Positions 1 to 7,113 of a DNA stretch of 64,000 nucleotides are shown one piece after another. Both the position numbers and the translations under genes were made by a program. This DNA comes from Halomonas sp. CUBES01. Lineage in GTDB: Bacteria > Pseudomonadota > Gammaproteobacteria > Pseudomonadales > Halomonadaceae. The stretch lies in NCBI RefSeq assembly GCF_020991005.1, contig NZ_JAJLLW010000007.1, positions 124,001 through 188,000 of the forward strand, written 5' to 3'. How positions within the stretch are numbered: position 1 is the first letter of the stretch; each line of letters opens with the position of its first letter. The notes under the pieces were generated by a model that ran no database searches, was not told where the DNA came from, and saw nothing but the letters and a program-made list of their open reading frames with translations.

Positions 1-576
1 GCTTTGCGCAAGGCCGCCAATGCAGGCGATCTCCACCGAGTCACCCGGCCCGGTGATGTCGATGCTCAACTTAACACGCTGATGGCCACTGAATGGGTGG
101 TTTACAGCAAGGACTGCCTTGAACACACCCATGCGGTGGTTCGCTACTTGGCGCGCTACACGCGCCAGATCGCCATCAGCAACGCACGTATCCTCGCCGT
201 AGACGACCAGCAAGTGACCCTACGCTACAAGGACTACCGCGACCACGACCGACACAAGCCACTCATCCTTGATGGTGAGGAGTTCGTGCGTCGCTTCCTG
301 CTCCACGTCCTGCCCAAGGGACTGATGCGGGTGCGTCACTACGGTTTTCTGGCCAATCGCTGCCGTCGGCAACGTCTGGTGCAGATCCGTCGAGCGCTAG
401 CGGTTGTTGAGCAAGCCCCGAATGTCGATACAGCCGCCAGTGATGCGGAGCCAACCTACACCTGTCCACACTGTCGGCAGCCGACATTGCGGATGATCGG
501 GACGCTCACACCCCAGCGACCCATCGACGATCCACCGCCTAACCCTAACCACAAGGCGCAACGCTATCGAGCATGA
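1..576 (+). CDS. IS91-family transposase, C-terminal part (5' end outside window)
   Basis: The reading frame is open from base 1, so the gene is cut by the window edge. The visible 191 residues carry signatures I recognise from the rolling-circle Y2 transposases of the IS91/IS801 group: YLARYT followed by RIAISN, then VTLRYKDYRD, a RRFLLHVLPKG stretch, RVRHYGFLANRCR, and a C-terminal CPHC zinc-knuckle remnant near residues 153-156. The catalytic double tyrosine would lie in the missing N-terminal part or at its junction, so activity cannot be judged. IS91 elements move by single-strand rolling-circle replication and often carry neighbouring DNA, which fits the foreign cassettes immediately downstream. 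Confidence 0.9.
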   Translation, partial: ALRKAANAGDLHRVTRPGDVDAQLNTLMATEWVVYSKDCLEHTHAVVRYLARYTRQIAISNARILAVDDQQVTLRYKDYRDHDRHKPLILDGEEFVRRFLLHVLPKGLMRVRHYGFLANRCRRQRLVQIRRALAVVEQAPNVDTAASDAEPTYTCPHCRQPTLRMIGTLTPQRPIDDPPPNPNHKAQRYRA

Positions 577-691
577 TGTAACGCCATACGACGACAACGG
601 ACTTGGCTAACTGGCCCGCTAGCGGGTCACGGCGACATTCGTCCCGGTGATGGATTTTAGCCATCAGGCGCGCTACATTGGGTTAACTTAG
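577..691 (+). mobile_element. Probable oriIS-side end of the IS91-family element
   Basis: This is non-coding DNA directly after the transposase stop. It contains a perfect 12-base palindrome (CCCGCTAGCGGG, 615-626) and a second weak hairpin, as expected of the replication-origin end that follows the transposase in IS91 elements. The tetranucleotide GTTC at 692-695 is the known preferred target of IS91 itself, so the boundary is placed just before it. The exact end is inference. Confidence 0.45.
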
Positions 692-831
692 GTTCGGGGG
701 CACAGAAATAATGGCTAATCTCACCATTAGAGAGCATTACCACAGACATGCCTATGCACGGCTTGGTACCTCAGGCCGCATGCCAGTCAATACAATCCCC
801 TATTAAATAGCCGCCTGATGGACGCGCCTTA

Positions 832-890
832 GTCCAACAGGCATTTATCCGCCATGCTCCGCACGGCGAATAAATGCTTCACTGTTAGCA
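832..890 (+). other. attC-like integron recombination site A
   Basis: A 59-base site with the layout of an attC. It starts with GTCCAAC, an exact match to the inverse core consensus RYYYAAC, and ends with GTTAGCA, which keeps the essential GTT. Inside, AACAG (836-840) pairs with CTGTT (882-886). GCATTTATCCGCC (841-853) pairs with GGCGAATAAATGC (865-877) except for one internal mismatch. The loop has 11 bases, and four unpaired bases (878-881) lie on the right arm. The next gene starts 13 bases after the site, as in cassettes. Confidence 0.7.
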
Positions 891-902
891 GTAGGGAGTT
901 AA

Positions 903-1487
903 ATGGACGATTTCGAGATCACTTGGTATATGCAAGAGCTCTCAATGCACTCATTGGGTGTAGAGCACGAATTCATGAATATGCTTCAAGTCGCCTCGAA
1001 TCCCGAGACTAGGCAACAAAGATTAGTTTGGTTTCACCTAACCTCCTGCCTAGCGCATGCTGCGATGATGTCCAAATATTTGTCACCTGTCCGTCCTCAA
1101 GGTGTTTCACGTGAGAGAAAGCGAACGCTTCGGCGGTTTCTAGAGGTCGCTGACGATTCTGAAATTCTTTCCCGGGCAGCTCGCGATAACATCGAGCATT
1201 TTGACGAAAGGGTTGATAATTGGGTTGGCAAAGATTGCGGTGGAATTCTTGAAGTGGTTTTGCCAAACCGACGTGGATACGAATTTCTTGACGGTGACAA
1301 TAAACGTATAAAACGAGTGCTGCTCGGTGAAGAACTCATTTTTATCACAGAGAACCGGGATGGCAGTAAGCTGGAAATTCCACTTGAACCAGTCGTTGAG
1401 GAAGCAAAAAGGATTGGGTCACGAGCTGGAGACTGGATTCAGGATAATTCCCCCTACCATTTCATTTACCCAGGCCAGCAATGCTAA
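903..1487 (+). CDS. Cassette-borne HEPN-like protein, function unknown
   Basis: A 194-residue soluble protein with no family name I can give. Residues 94-99 read RDNIEH, an exact R-D-x3-H arrangement of the Rx4-6H catalytic motif of HEPN RNases, followed by FDERVDNW. The segment is predicted helical, and residues 40-60 form another helix. HEPN proteins act as toxins or phage-defence RNases, so this is a candidate RNA-cleaving effector by inference. The start is supported by GGGAG at 893-897. The gene is flanked by attC-like sites, and its TAA stop lies inside the second one, as typical for a one-gene cassette. No antitoxin partner is visible. Confidence 0.7.
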   Translation: MDDFEITWYMQELSMHSLGVEHEFMNMLQVASNPETRQQRLVWFHLTSCLAHAAMMSKYLSPVRPQGVSRERKRTLRRFLEVADDSEILSRAARDNIEHFDERVDNWVGKDCGGILEVVLPNRRGYEFLDGDNKRIKRVLLGEELIFITENRDGSKLEIPLEPVVEEAKRIGSRAGDWIQDNSPYHFIYPGQQC

Positions 1488-1569
1488 CAAGTCATTCCAG
1501 TTCGTTCCGGCCCTGACGGGCCTGCACCGGACGCCCTTGTCAGGGCGCCGCTGAATATTGGCGTTACAT
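1482..1569 (+). other. attC-like integron recombination site B
   Basis: An 88-base imperfect inverted repeat that begins over the preceding stop codon (CTAACAAG) and ends GGCGTTACAT, matching the TAACAA...GGCGTTA ends of chromosomal-integron attC sites. The central arm is strong: GCCCTGAC (1510-1517) pairs with GTCAGGGC (1539-1546). Further out, ATTCCAG (1494-1500) pairs with CTGAAT (1551-1556), leaving one bulged C. The outer AAC (1486-1488) and GTT (1563-1565) are complementary. An 8-base copy of its end, GTTACATC, recurs at 1621-1628. Confidence 0.8.
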
Positions 1570-1659
1570 CCAGATTCGAGACGCTTGGCAGAGGGCTTAT
1601 TGAGGGAAAGGAGTTACCCTGTTACATCTACTTTTTATGTCTACTTAATGGAGTGAAAA

Positions 1660-2223
1660 ATGACGGAACAAAAAGCAAAATTTCGCTATTCAGCACTTGA
1701 AGGCGTTATTGAACTAGAGGGTTCGGAAGAATTTATATCATCACACATGGAAACATTGACGGATTTGGTTCGCGTTGTTTCAAGGCATACTCCAATAGCG
1801 ACGAAAGCCGAAAAACAAACTACTCCCTCTTCAGGGAACGATGCCAGCGTTGATTCAAGTTCAACAGATGACGGCCCTTCATCAGATGGAATCGGTTCAC
1901 ACCCAAAAATTTATTCGCAAATTAATGAAAAACTTAAGATCATCAGCAAAGTTCCTGGGGCCAATAAAAGAGAAAAGTCTATCAATGCCGCTCTTCTTTA
2001 CTGTTATGGAGCAGAGTTGATGGGCGACGAGCAAGTTCCGTCATCTGAAATCAGGAACGTCTGCGAAGAACATGGTTTTTTGGACGGAACAAACTTCTCG
2101 AAAATATTCGACGACAATACAACCTTTCTCCTCGATGGGAAAAAGGGTGGCAATAAGCAAGTCAAGCTAACGTTCAATGGCAGAGAAAAAGCCCAAGCAC
2201 TGATAAAAGAGTTAGAGGCATGA
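1660..2223 (+). CDS. Cassette gene, first of a coupled pair; winged-helix protein
   Basis: A 187-residue unrecognised protein. Residues 1-45 look like a beta-hairpin (FRYSALEGVIELEG) plus an amphipathic helix. Residues 55-82 are a Ser/Asp/Gly-rich flexible linker. Residues 83-187 are mixed alpha/beta and end in a winged-helix-like arrangement (helix SSEIRNVCEEHG, recognition-like NFSKIFDD, then strands with KKGGNKQVKLT). The start follows GGAG at 1650-1653. The stop overlaps the next start (ATGA at 2220-2223), so the two proteins are probably made in a fixed ratio. DNA is AT-richer than the chromosomal genes further along. A nucleic-acid-binding sensor or antitoxin role is inference. Confidence 0.7.
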   Translation: MTEQKAKFRYSALEGVIELEGSEEFISSHMETLTDLVRVVSRHTPIATKAEKQTTPSSGNDASVDSSSTDDGPSSDGIGSHPKIYSQINEKLKIISKVPGANKREKSINAALLYCYGAELMGDEQVPSSEIRNVCEEHGFLDGTNFSKIFDDNTTFLLDGKKGGNKQVKLTFNGREKAQALIKELEA

Positions 2224-2957
2224 ATGCCAGAGATATCTTGGTTGGTCGTTATCCTGATGAACTAATTGACCTTTTGATTTCTTATTTCAAAGAAATCGAG
2301 AGAAGCTACCGCCTAGAGAGCTGGAAGCCGAGTGAGCTTGACTCAGGGCATTTCGTTGAAGTCGCACGCAGGATTATTGAGCATGAACTATTTGGCACCT
2401 ACACGCCGGTCAGCAAGTCTTTGGGGTCGTTTAATCCGTCTGTCTTAGGCAAGTATGAGTCATCATCAGGGGATGAATCGCTTCGCATAATAATGCCGAG
2501 AATCCTTTACTCAATGTATTGCGTGAGAAATAAGCGTGGTGTGGGGCATGTCGGAAGCATATCGCCTAATAAGATGGATGCTACGTTCATCCTTTCGTCC
2601 GCTAAATGGGTATTGGCAGAGTTTATAAGAATCGCCGGTCAAACCGTTCCTGAGGTGGCGCATTCGATCATAGATGATTTGACAGATAAGCATGTAGACC
2701 TTGTCTGGTCTGACGAGGAGACATTTATGATTCTTGACGCAAAAATGAAAGCGGCCGATAAGGTTTTGGTGGCACTTTATAAAGAAGACGATATTAATAT
2801 CGGACTACTGCAACAACGTATTCATTACAAGAACAAATCCGATTTCAAGAAGATAGTAAAAAAACTAGAGGCTTCCAAGTTTTTGCATTGGACTGAACAA
2901 GATAGCTGTAAACTTTCCCCCTTAGGTGTGCGAGAAGTAGAAGATCGGATAATGTAA
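2220..2957 (+). CDS. Cassette gene, second of a coupled pair; HEPN-like plus winged helix
   Basis: A 245-residue soluble protein. Residues 1-160 are largely helical and include R103-N-K-R-G-V-G-H110, an Rx6H motif of the HEPN type with the expected Asn after Arg, followed by the N-x-M-D-A and WVLAE stretches. I associate this pattern with a widespread but uncharacterised family. Residues 170-245 form a second domain that looks like a winged helix (DFKKIVKKLEASKFL, then KLSPLGVREVE). The start overlaps the preceding stop by 4 bases. A HEPN core joined to a DNA/RNA-binding tail beside a winged-helix partner resembles a toxin-antitoxin or abortive-infection design; this is inference from layout, not homology. 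Confidence 0.72.
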   Translation: MNARDILVGRYPDELIDLLISYFKEIERSYRLESWKPSELDSGHFVEVARRIIEHELFGTYTPVSKSLGSFNPSVLGKYESSSGDESLRIIMPRILYSMYCVRNKRGVGHVGSISPNKMDATFILSSAKWVLAEFIRIAGQTVPEVAHSIIDDLTDKHVDLVWSDEETFMILDAKMKAADKVLVALYKEDDINIGLLQQRIHYKNKSDFKKIVKKLEASKFLHWTEQDSCKLSPLGVREVEDRIM

Positions 2958-2969
2958 CCGGGCGTTAGA
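2953..2969 (+). other. Collapsed attC-like remnant C
   Basis: Right over the stop codon the sequence reads ATGTAACCGGGCGTTAG. The AAC (2956-2958) and GTT (2963-2965) cores and the GGGCGTTAG right end typical of attC sites are there, but only five bases separate them and the whole hairpin is missing. It looks like an attC from which the fold-back arm was deleted, fixing the coupled pair next to the following gene. Alternatively the match is chance; it is short. Confidence 0.45.
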
Positions 2970-2995
2970 ATTTCACAGACCATAGGGAGTTTCTG

Positions 2996-3874
2996 GTGAG
3001 AAGAGGAAGATACTATCTTGGCCGAGTAGTGAAAATAAATCTTGACCAAGAAAGCTTGATGGACGCTATTGCCAACGCTCCTATAGTATCTATCGGAAGG
3101 TTTGACTGGACGATAACGGATGTCGCCGACAATAGAAACGAAGAAACCCCTTATGTCTTTGGTAAGCTGTCTAAGTATGCAAAGGAAGGTCATGCTACGG
3201 TAATTGATGAAATCAGTCGCTCTCAGGTTGATGCAGATGTGCCAAACCTTCTTGAGGCCAGCTCTTCATTTATATATTTGCCGGAGTATTCAGGCGTTGC
3301 ATTCTTGCATGTGTGGAATGGTATTCAGGAAGACGTGTTTCCAAGAAGATTCAAATCCGTAATTGAGGCCGCCTTTGACGGTTTCTTTGTGGCTTGTGAT
3401 GTGGAGCCCGTATCAGATTATCGTGCATTCACTTCACGTCTAAAAAAGCTAAGCCATTTCACAGAGTTTTCGGCAACAGTACACCCCCCAAACCCTCTTT
3501 TCGGGAGGCTATGGGGCAGTCTCAACGACTACATTGAAAACAGAAACGCTTCCGAAGTAACAGTCAAAGAGCAGACTTCTAAGTTAAAAGGTTTGAAGTC
3601 TAGAATCATCGAGCTTATGGACCGAATAATGGGTTCTCCGGAGTACGAGCCAGATGAGCCGCCTGCAATTGGAGATGCGGCAATTTTGATGGCTGCTGAT
3701 GGCTATGGCAGGGGCAAAGTAGTTGGGATGGAAAATGGCGATGAAGTCGTGATTAAAACGAGTGATACGCAAAAGAGTTTTCTTCACGATAAAGAGCCAA
3801 TCCCCAAAGAGCTTGCGGTGAAAACAAAAATTCAGTTTGAAAAGATCTCCAAAGAGCGGAATATGAAGCACTGA
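2996..3874 (+). CDS. Cassette gene, soluble partner of a membrane protein; unknown
   Basis: A 292-residue protein starting with GTG, preceded by AGGGAG at 2984-2989 with good spacing. I do not recognise the family. The N-terminal 130 residues look beta-rich (RYYLGRVVKI, then SIGRFDWTITDV, FIYLPEYSGVAFLHVW). Residues 135-215 are helical and contain NPLFGRLWGSLNDYIENRNA. Residues 222-262 (AIGDAAILMAADGYGRGKVVGM) look like a small SH3/KOW-type barrel. No transmembrane segment is visible. The stop overlaps the next start by one base (TGATG), so it is coupled to the membrane gene. A soluble sensor or effector working with a membrane partner is the natural inference. Confidence 0.7.
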   Translation: MRRGRYYLGRVVKINLDQESLMDAIANAPIVSIGRFDWTITDVADNRNEETPYVFGKLSKYAKEGHATVIDEISRSQVDADVPNLLEASSSFIYLPEYSGVAFLHVWNGIQEDVFPRRFKSVIEAAFDGFFVACDVEPVSDYRAFTSRLKKLSHFTEFSATVHPPNPLFGRLWGSLNDYIENRNASEVTVKEQTSKLKGLKSRIIELMDRIMGSPEYEPDEPPAIGDAAILMAADGYGRGKVVGMENGDEVVIKTSDTQKSFLHDKEPIPKELAVKTKIQFEKISKERNMKH

Positions 3875-4365
3875 TGAAGATGCTTTATTTCTTAAGAGTG
3901 TTTTTCATCAGCTACGAGTTCGTATTCCTTGCTTTGTGTTTAGCTGTCTATATGCTCTCGCAAAAGCTTCTTTCAGCGAGCTTCCCGTTGTCATCGCTGA
4001 ATGAGGATGCCGTTAAGTGGGCAATGATTTATCCCGTTGGAATCGCAGGATGGACTTTGAAAGAGGGTGTGGGGGTTCTTTTTCCAGGCGAGAATAACGA
4101 GAAAGTTTTGCACGAATGGCCTGATTACTGGAAGCTTAGGATCCATTTTGATGTCGGCATAACCAACAGTATCTTGTTTACTATTCCGTGCTTTATTGTT
4201 TGGCTTCTGAGCGCGTTGAATACATTGGTTGGGGCTTGGGTTTTTGTCGGTTTCGCTGGAGCTTTGTCAATAAATGCTTTCAGTTTCTACACTGCAAAGA
4301 TTCATTTGAAAAGCGTCTTAATCCGGCTGGGTGATGCCAAGAATTCTAACAATCGCGTCAATTAG
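3874..4365 (+). CDS. Cassette gene, four-helix membrane protein; unknown
   Basis: A 163-residue protein with four hydrophobic segments (about residues 5-28, 45-65, 97-117 and 119-140), so an inner-membrane protein with both ends on the same side. No catalytic motif is visible; a polar loop of about 30 residues (EGVGVLFPGENNEK onward) lies between helices 2 and 3. It starts one base before the end of the upstream gene. Its last codons and TAG stop lie inside the following attC-like stem, so gene and recombination site have been selected together. A membrane-disrupting or signalling effector is inference; small multi-helix proteins play that role in several anti-phage pairs. Confidence 0.72.
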   Translation: MKMLYFLRVFFISYEFVFLALCLAVYMLSQKLLSASFPLSSLNEDAVKWAMIYPVGIAGWTLKEGVGVLFPGENNEKVLHEWPDYWKLRIHFDVGITNSILFTIPCFIVWLLSALNTLVGAWVFVGFAGALSINAFSFYTAKIHLKSVLIRLGDAKNSNNRVN

Positions 4366-4404
4366 GACGCTCGCAAGCTCGCGCCTATTACGCGGGCGTG
4401 GAGG
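4344..4404 (+). other. attC-like integron recombination site D, right core damaged
   Basis: The best-folded site of the array. A 14-bp stem pairs 4354-4370 with 4381-4394: CGCGT, AAT, AGG and CGC blocks on the left, interrupted by single unpaired bases C4359, T4363 and A4367, against an unbroken right arm. The loop is TCGCAAGCTC. Single-base bulges confined to one arm are the hallmark by which integrases choose the attC strand. The left core is TTCTAAC. The right end reads GGGCGTGGAGG where GGGCGTT is expected, and IS1182-like DNA begins there, so the site is probably disabled. Confidence 0.8.
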
Positions 4405-4660
4405 CTGTAGAAAAAAACCGCTGATCCCTAATTTTTGGTAGGATCGAGGAAACAGATGAGGAGTGGTCAGCATGCCGCGCTTCAAGGCTTATAACTACGA
4501 TCAGAACGCCATTGCGGTGATCAACTACCAAGATTAGCTCCACCCAGGCACCTTTGAAAACTCTGTACATTACCTGGTTGAGTACATCTCGCCCCGTCAG
4601 TTCTTCATCCCAAGCACTGCAACTGTGCGACAGTTCTGCTGGCCTATGATGCAGTCATTC
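4405..4660 (+). pseudogene. IS1182-type transposase, 5' remnant
   Basis: From 4472 the frame reads MPRFKAYNYDQN, then INYQD, a TAG stop at 4535-4537, and in the same frame LHPGTFENSVHYLVE. This matches the N-terminus of IS1182-family DDE transposases (RFKxYNYDQ, LxPGTFExxLHYLVE). A frameshift follows: another frame gives VLLAYDAVI, close to the family's AYDPAxLLK. Nothing later survives. The upstream stretch from about 4403 (GGCTGTAGAAAAAAACC) may be the element's leader or end. The rest of 4366-4697 holds no gene. Confidence 0.7.
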
Positions 4661-4697
4661 TATAAATTCAGTTTATTCAAGGCGATCCACCGATATT

Positions 4698-5654
4698 ATG
4701 ACCAGAAAAACACTAGGCTTGAAAACAAAAAGGCAAGTAGATGCCATGCCCGCCGACGAAGTTGAAGATCAATTCCCTAATGATCCCGAAAAACGTTTTT
4801 TAAATGGCGTCGCTATTCATCCTTCTCCGCGCATCTATTTAGAGCCTGGCTCTCAGCAGCTTACTGTGCGAGCGATGGATTTGATTACGCCCATTGGGAT
4901 GGGGCAACGAGGGTTGATTGTTGCGCCGCCAGGCTCTGGCAAGACGACGATGTTAAAACATATCTGTCAGGCCGTGGCCGAGGCCCATCCTGACATAAAG
5001 CTGTATGCCTTGCTGATTGATGAGCGCCCGGAAGAAGTGACCGATTTTAAGCGCAGTGTGACGGCAGAGGTACATGCCTCGTCGTCAGACGAAACCTACA
5101 CACACCATGTGCGTATGGCCGATAAGCTTCTTGAGTCGGCGCGTAAACAGGCAGGCGAGGGGCATGATGTAATGATTGTGATCGATTCGCTTACCAGACT
5201 CTCGCGGGTTCATAATGCCGAGCAGCGGGGCAATGGTCGCACCATGTCGGGTGGGCTGGATTCCCGCGCAATGGAAATACCGCGAAAACTGTTTGGCGCT
5301 GCGAGAAAGATCGAAAACGGTGGATCGCTCACCATTCTGGCCACCGTGCTGGTGGATACGGGAAGCCGTATGGATCAGGTGATTTTCGAGGAGTTCAAGG
5401 GCACGGGTAATATGGAGCTCGTGTTATCCCGCGACGTGGCCAATCAACGGCTCTTTCCGGCGATCGATATTGCCAAAAGCAGTACCCGTCGAGAAGAGCT
5501 TTTGATTGATGAAAGAGATATTGAAAAGGTAAGGGCATTGCGTAGAGCATTGACAACGCTTAAGCCAGTAGAAGGCGCGCAGAAGTTACTTGCTTTATTG
5601 GAGAAGTATCCCACTAATGCCGAGCTTTTGGATGCGTTTTTGCCCGCCTCCTGA
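4698..5654 (+). CDS. Short Rho-type transcription termination ATPase lacking the RNA-binding domain
   Basis: 318 residues against about 419 for standard Rho. The C-terminal ATPase/translocase core is complete: P-loop APPGSGKTT near residues 76-84, catalytic Glu in LIDERPEEVTDF, Walker B VMIVIDSLTRL, a Q-loop region ending MSGGLDSRA (Arg where E. coli has the Q-loop Lys), FKGTGNMEL and the arginine-finger stretch RLFPAIDI. The N-terminal helix bundle and cold-shock OB fold that bind rut RNA are absent. The ATG at 4698 has no good ribosome site; M16 (4743) is an alternative start. It stands alone, within 40 bases of the IS remnant, so it may be a truncated second copy or a dedicated short paralogue. 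Confidence 0.85.
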   Translation: MTRKTLGLKTKRQVDAMPADEVEDQFPNDPEKRFLNGVAIHPSPRIYLEPGSQQLTVRAMDLITPIGMGQRGLIVAPPGSGKTTMLKHICQAVAEAHPDIKLYALLIDERPEEVTDFKRSVTAEVHASSSDETYTHHVRMADKLLESARKQAGEGHDVMIVIDSLTRLSRVHNAEQRGNGRTMSGGLDSRAMEIPRKLFGAARKIENGGSLTILATVLVDTGSRMDQVIFEEFKGTGNMELVLSRDVANQRLFPAIDIAKSSTRREELLIDERDIEKVRALRRALTTLKPVEGAQKLLALLEKYPTNAELLDAFLPAS

Positions 5655-5669
5655 AATGTCAATAATAAT

Positions 5670-5704
5670 CAAGCCCACCTTTTTTTAGAGGCGGGCTTGT
5701 TTGT
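5670..5704. terminator. Bidirectional intrinsic terminator between rho-like and helicase genes
   Basis: CAAGCCCACCT (5670-5680) and AGGCGGGCTTG (5689-5699) form an 11-bp stem with one mismatch around a T-rich loop. It sits between the convergent rho-like gene (ends 5654) and helicase gene (ends 5723). The T-rich loop and flanking A/T runs suit termination in both directions. Confidence 0.7.
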
Positions 5705-5722
5705 TAAGTATTAACGAGTGCT

Positions 5723-6907
5723 TTATTTACTATGGTTCAAGTTTGATGCGGGCACTGCTTTTTTAACCGGAAAGCCTGCAATTTCTTTGCGCTCAATCGT
5801 ATTTTTCAATCGCCTTTCAATAGCACAAAGATTTTTAAAGTCACTGATATCTACAAGCGAGATGGCTTCACCTGAGGCACCCGCACGGCCGGTTCGGCCA
5901 ATGCGGTGGATGTACTCTTCTGGCTGAAAAGGCAAATCGTAATTCACCACACGGCTCAGCTCTCCAATATCCAACCCTCGAGCGGCCACCCCGGTGGCCA
6001 CCAGGTACTTGAGTTCGCCCGTTTTGAACTGAGTTAACACCTGTTCGCGCATGGCCTGGCTTCTGCCGCCATGAATGGAATCCGCTTTGATGCCGCGTTT
6101 TTCCAGTTGGGCAACCAGCTTGGCCGCACTGTGTTTTTTCTCGACAAAAATAAGCGCCTGATCCCACGCTTGCTCGTTGATCAAGTGGCTCAATAAGGCG
6201 GACTTGGTGTCTTTGTCTACCGTGATCAGCCACTGTTTGATCGTGGCAGCGGCGCGGACGTTGGGCGTAATGGCGATGTCAGCCGCCAGGCTGGTCATCT
6301 TGCTGTCTGAAAAAGCGTTGGCGATGGCGCGAACGTCATTGGTCATGGTGGCCGTGAACAACAGGTTTTGACGGTTTTCAGGCAGGCGCACGATGATTTT
6401 GTGGATATCATCGACAAAACCCATGTCGACCATTCTGTCCGCTTCGTCCAACACCATCACTTGCAGCTCATCAAAGTGCAGCGCTCGCTGATGCGCCAAA
6501 TCGAGCAGTCTGCCCGGTGTGGCGACCAGAATATCCACGCCTTCGATTAAGCGCTCTTTTTGCGGCGCGGTATCCACGCCGCCATACGCGGCCATCGAGG
6601 TTAAGGGCGTATGCTTAGCGTATTGAGCCACACTGGCTTCGACTTGAACCGCTAGCTCGCGGGTCGGTACCAGGATCAGCGCACGAATGCGTTTGCCGCG
6701 CAAGGTTTCCGCGTTACTGAAGCGTTCAAGCAGCGGCAGCACAAAGGCAGCGGTTTTACCTGTACCGGTTTGTGCGGTGGCGATCAAGTCGTTACCCGAA
6801 AGAATGGCGGGAATGGCTTGTTCCTGGATGGGCGTTGGCGTTTTGTAACCGAGCTCGGTAATCGCTTGAACAAGAGGACTGGATAATCCTAGTTTTGCAA
6901 ATGGCAT
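5723..6907 (-). CDS. DEAD-box ATP-dependent RNA helicase, RhlE-like
   Basis: A 394-residue helicase with all family motifs in order: Q-motif (PTPIQEQAIP), motif I AQTGTGKT, Ia PTRELAVQ, Ib TPGRLLD, II DEAD in VLDEADRMVDMGF, III TAT in LLFTATM, then in the second RecA domain VATGVAARGLD and VI HRIGRTGRAG. The start MPFAKLGLSS at 6907 matches the usual RhlE N-terminus; the frame stays open upstream but without family similarity. The basic C-terminal tail of longer RhlE proteins is very short. It probably remodels structured RNA in ribosome assembly or decay. Confidence 0.92.
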   Translation of the reverse strand: MPFAKLGLSSPLVQAITELGYKTPTPIQEQAIPAILSGNDLIATAQTGTGKTAAFVLPLLERFSNAETLRGKRIRALILVPTRELAVQVEASVAQYAKHTPLTSMAAYGGVDTAPQKERLIEGVDILVATPGRLLDLAHQRALHFDELQVMVLDEADRMVDMGFVDDIHKIIVRLPENRQNLLFTATMTNDVRAIANAFSDSKMTSLAADIAITPNVRAAATIKQWLITVDKDTKSALLSHLINEQAWDQALIFVEKKHSAAKLVAQLEKRGIKADSIHGGRSQAMREQVLTQFKTGELKYLVATGVAARGLDIGELSRVVNYDLPFQPEEYIHRIGRTGRAGASGEAISLVDISDFKNLCAIERRLKNTIERKEIAGFPVKKAVPASNLNHSK

Positions 6908-7113
6908 AAGGCGCTCTGACAGATAGTCGTGAGGGGTGTCGAAAATAAAAAGTGGTGCAGTATAGCGCGAGAGCCGCCGTTCGTTTCTCGAATTATCCAA
7001 TCAGCGTCGTAGTGTTACGACCTCACTCCCTGATTGCGGCGTTAGAGGCCCATCTTTGGTATCTAACTTTTAACATTCAGTAGCACAATGCCGGCTTATG
7101 CACGTTGACTGGT

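Noticed and set aside
2996..4365. Kiwa defence system (KwaA/KwaB)
   Set aside because: A four-helix protein plus a ~300-residue soluble partner matches only in outline; gene order is reversed and I see no sequence feature of the KwaB domain.
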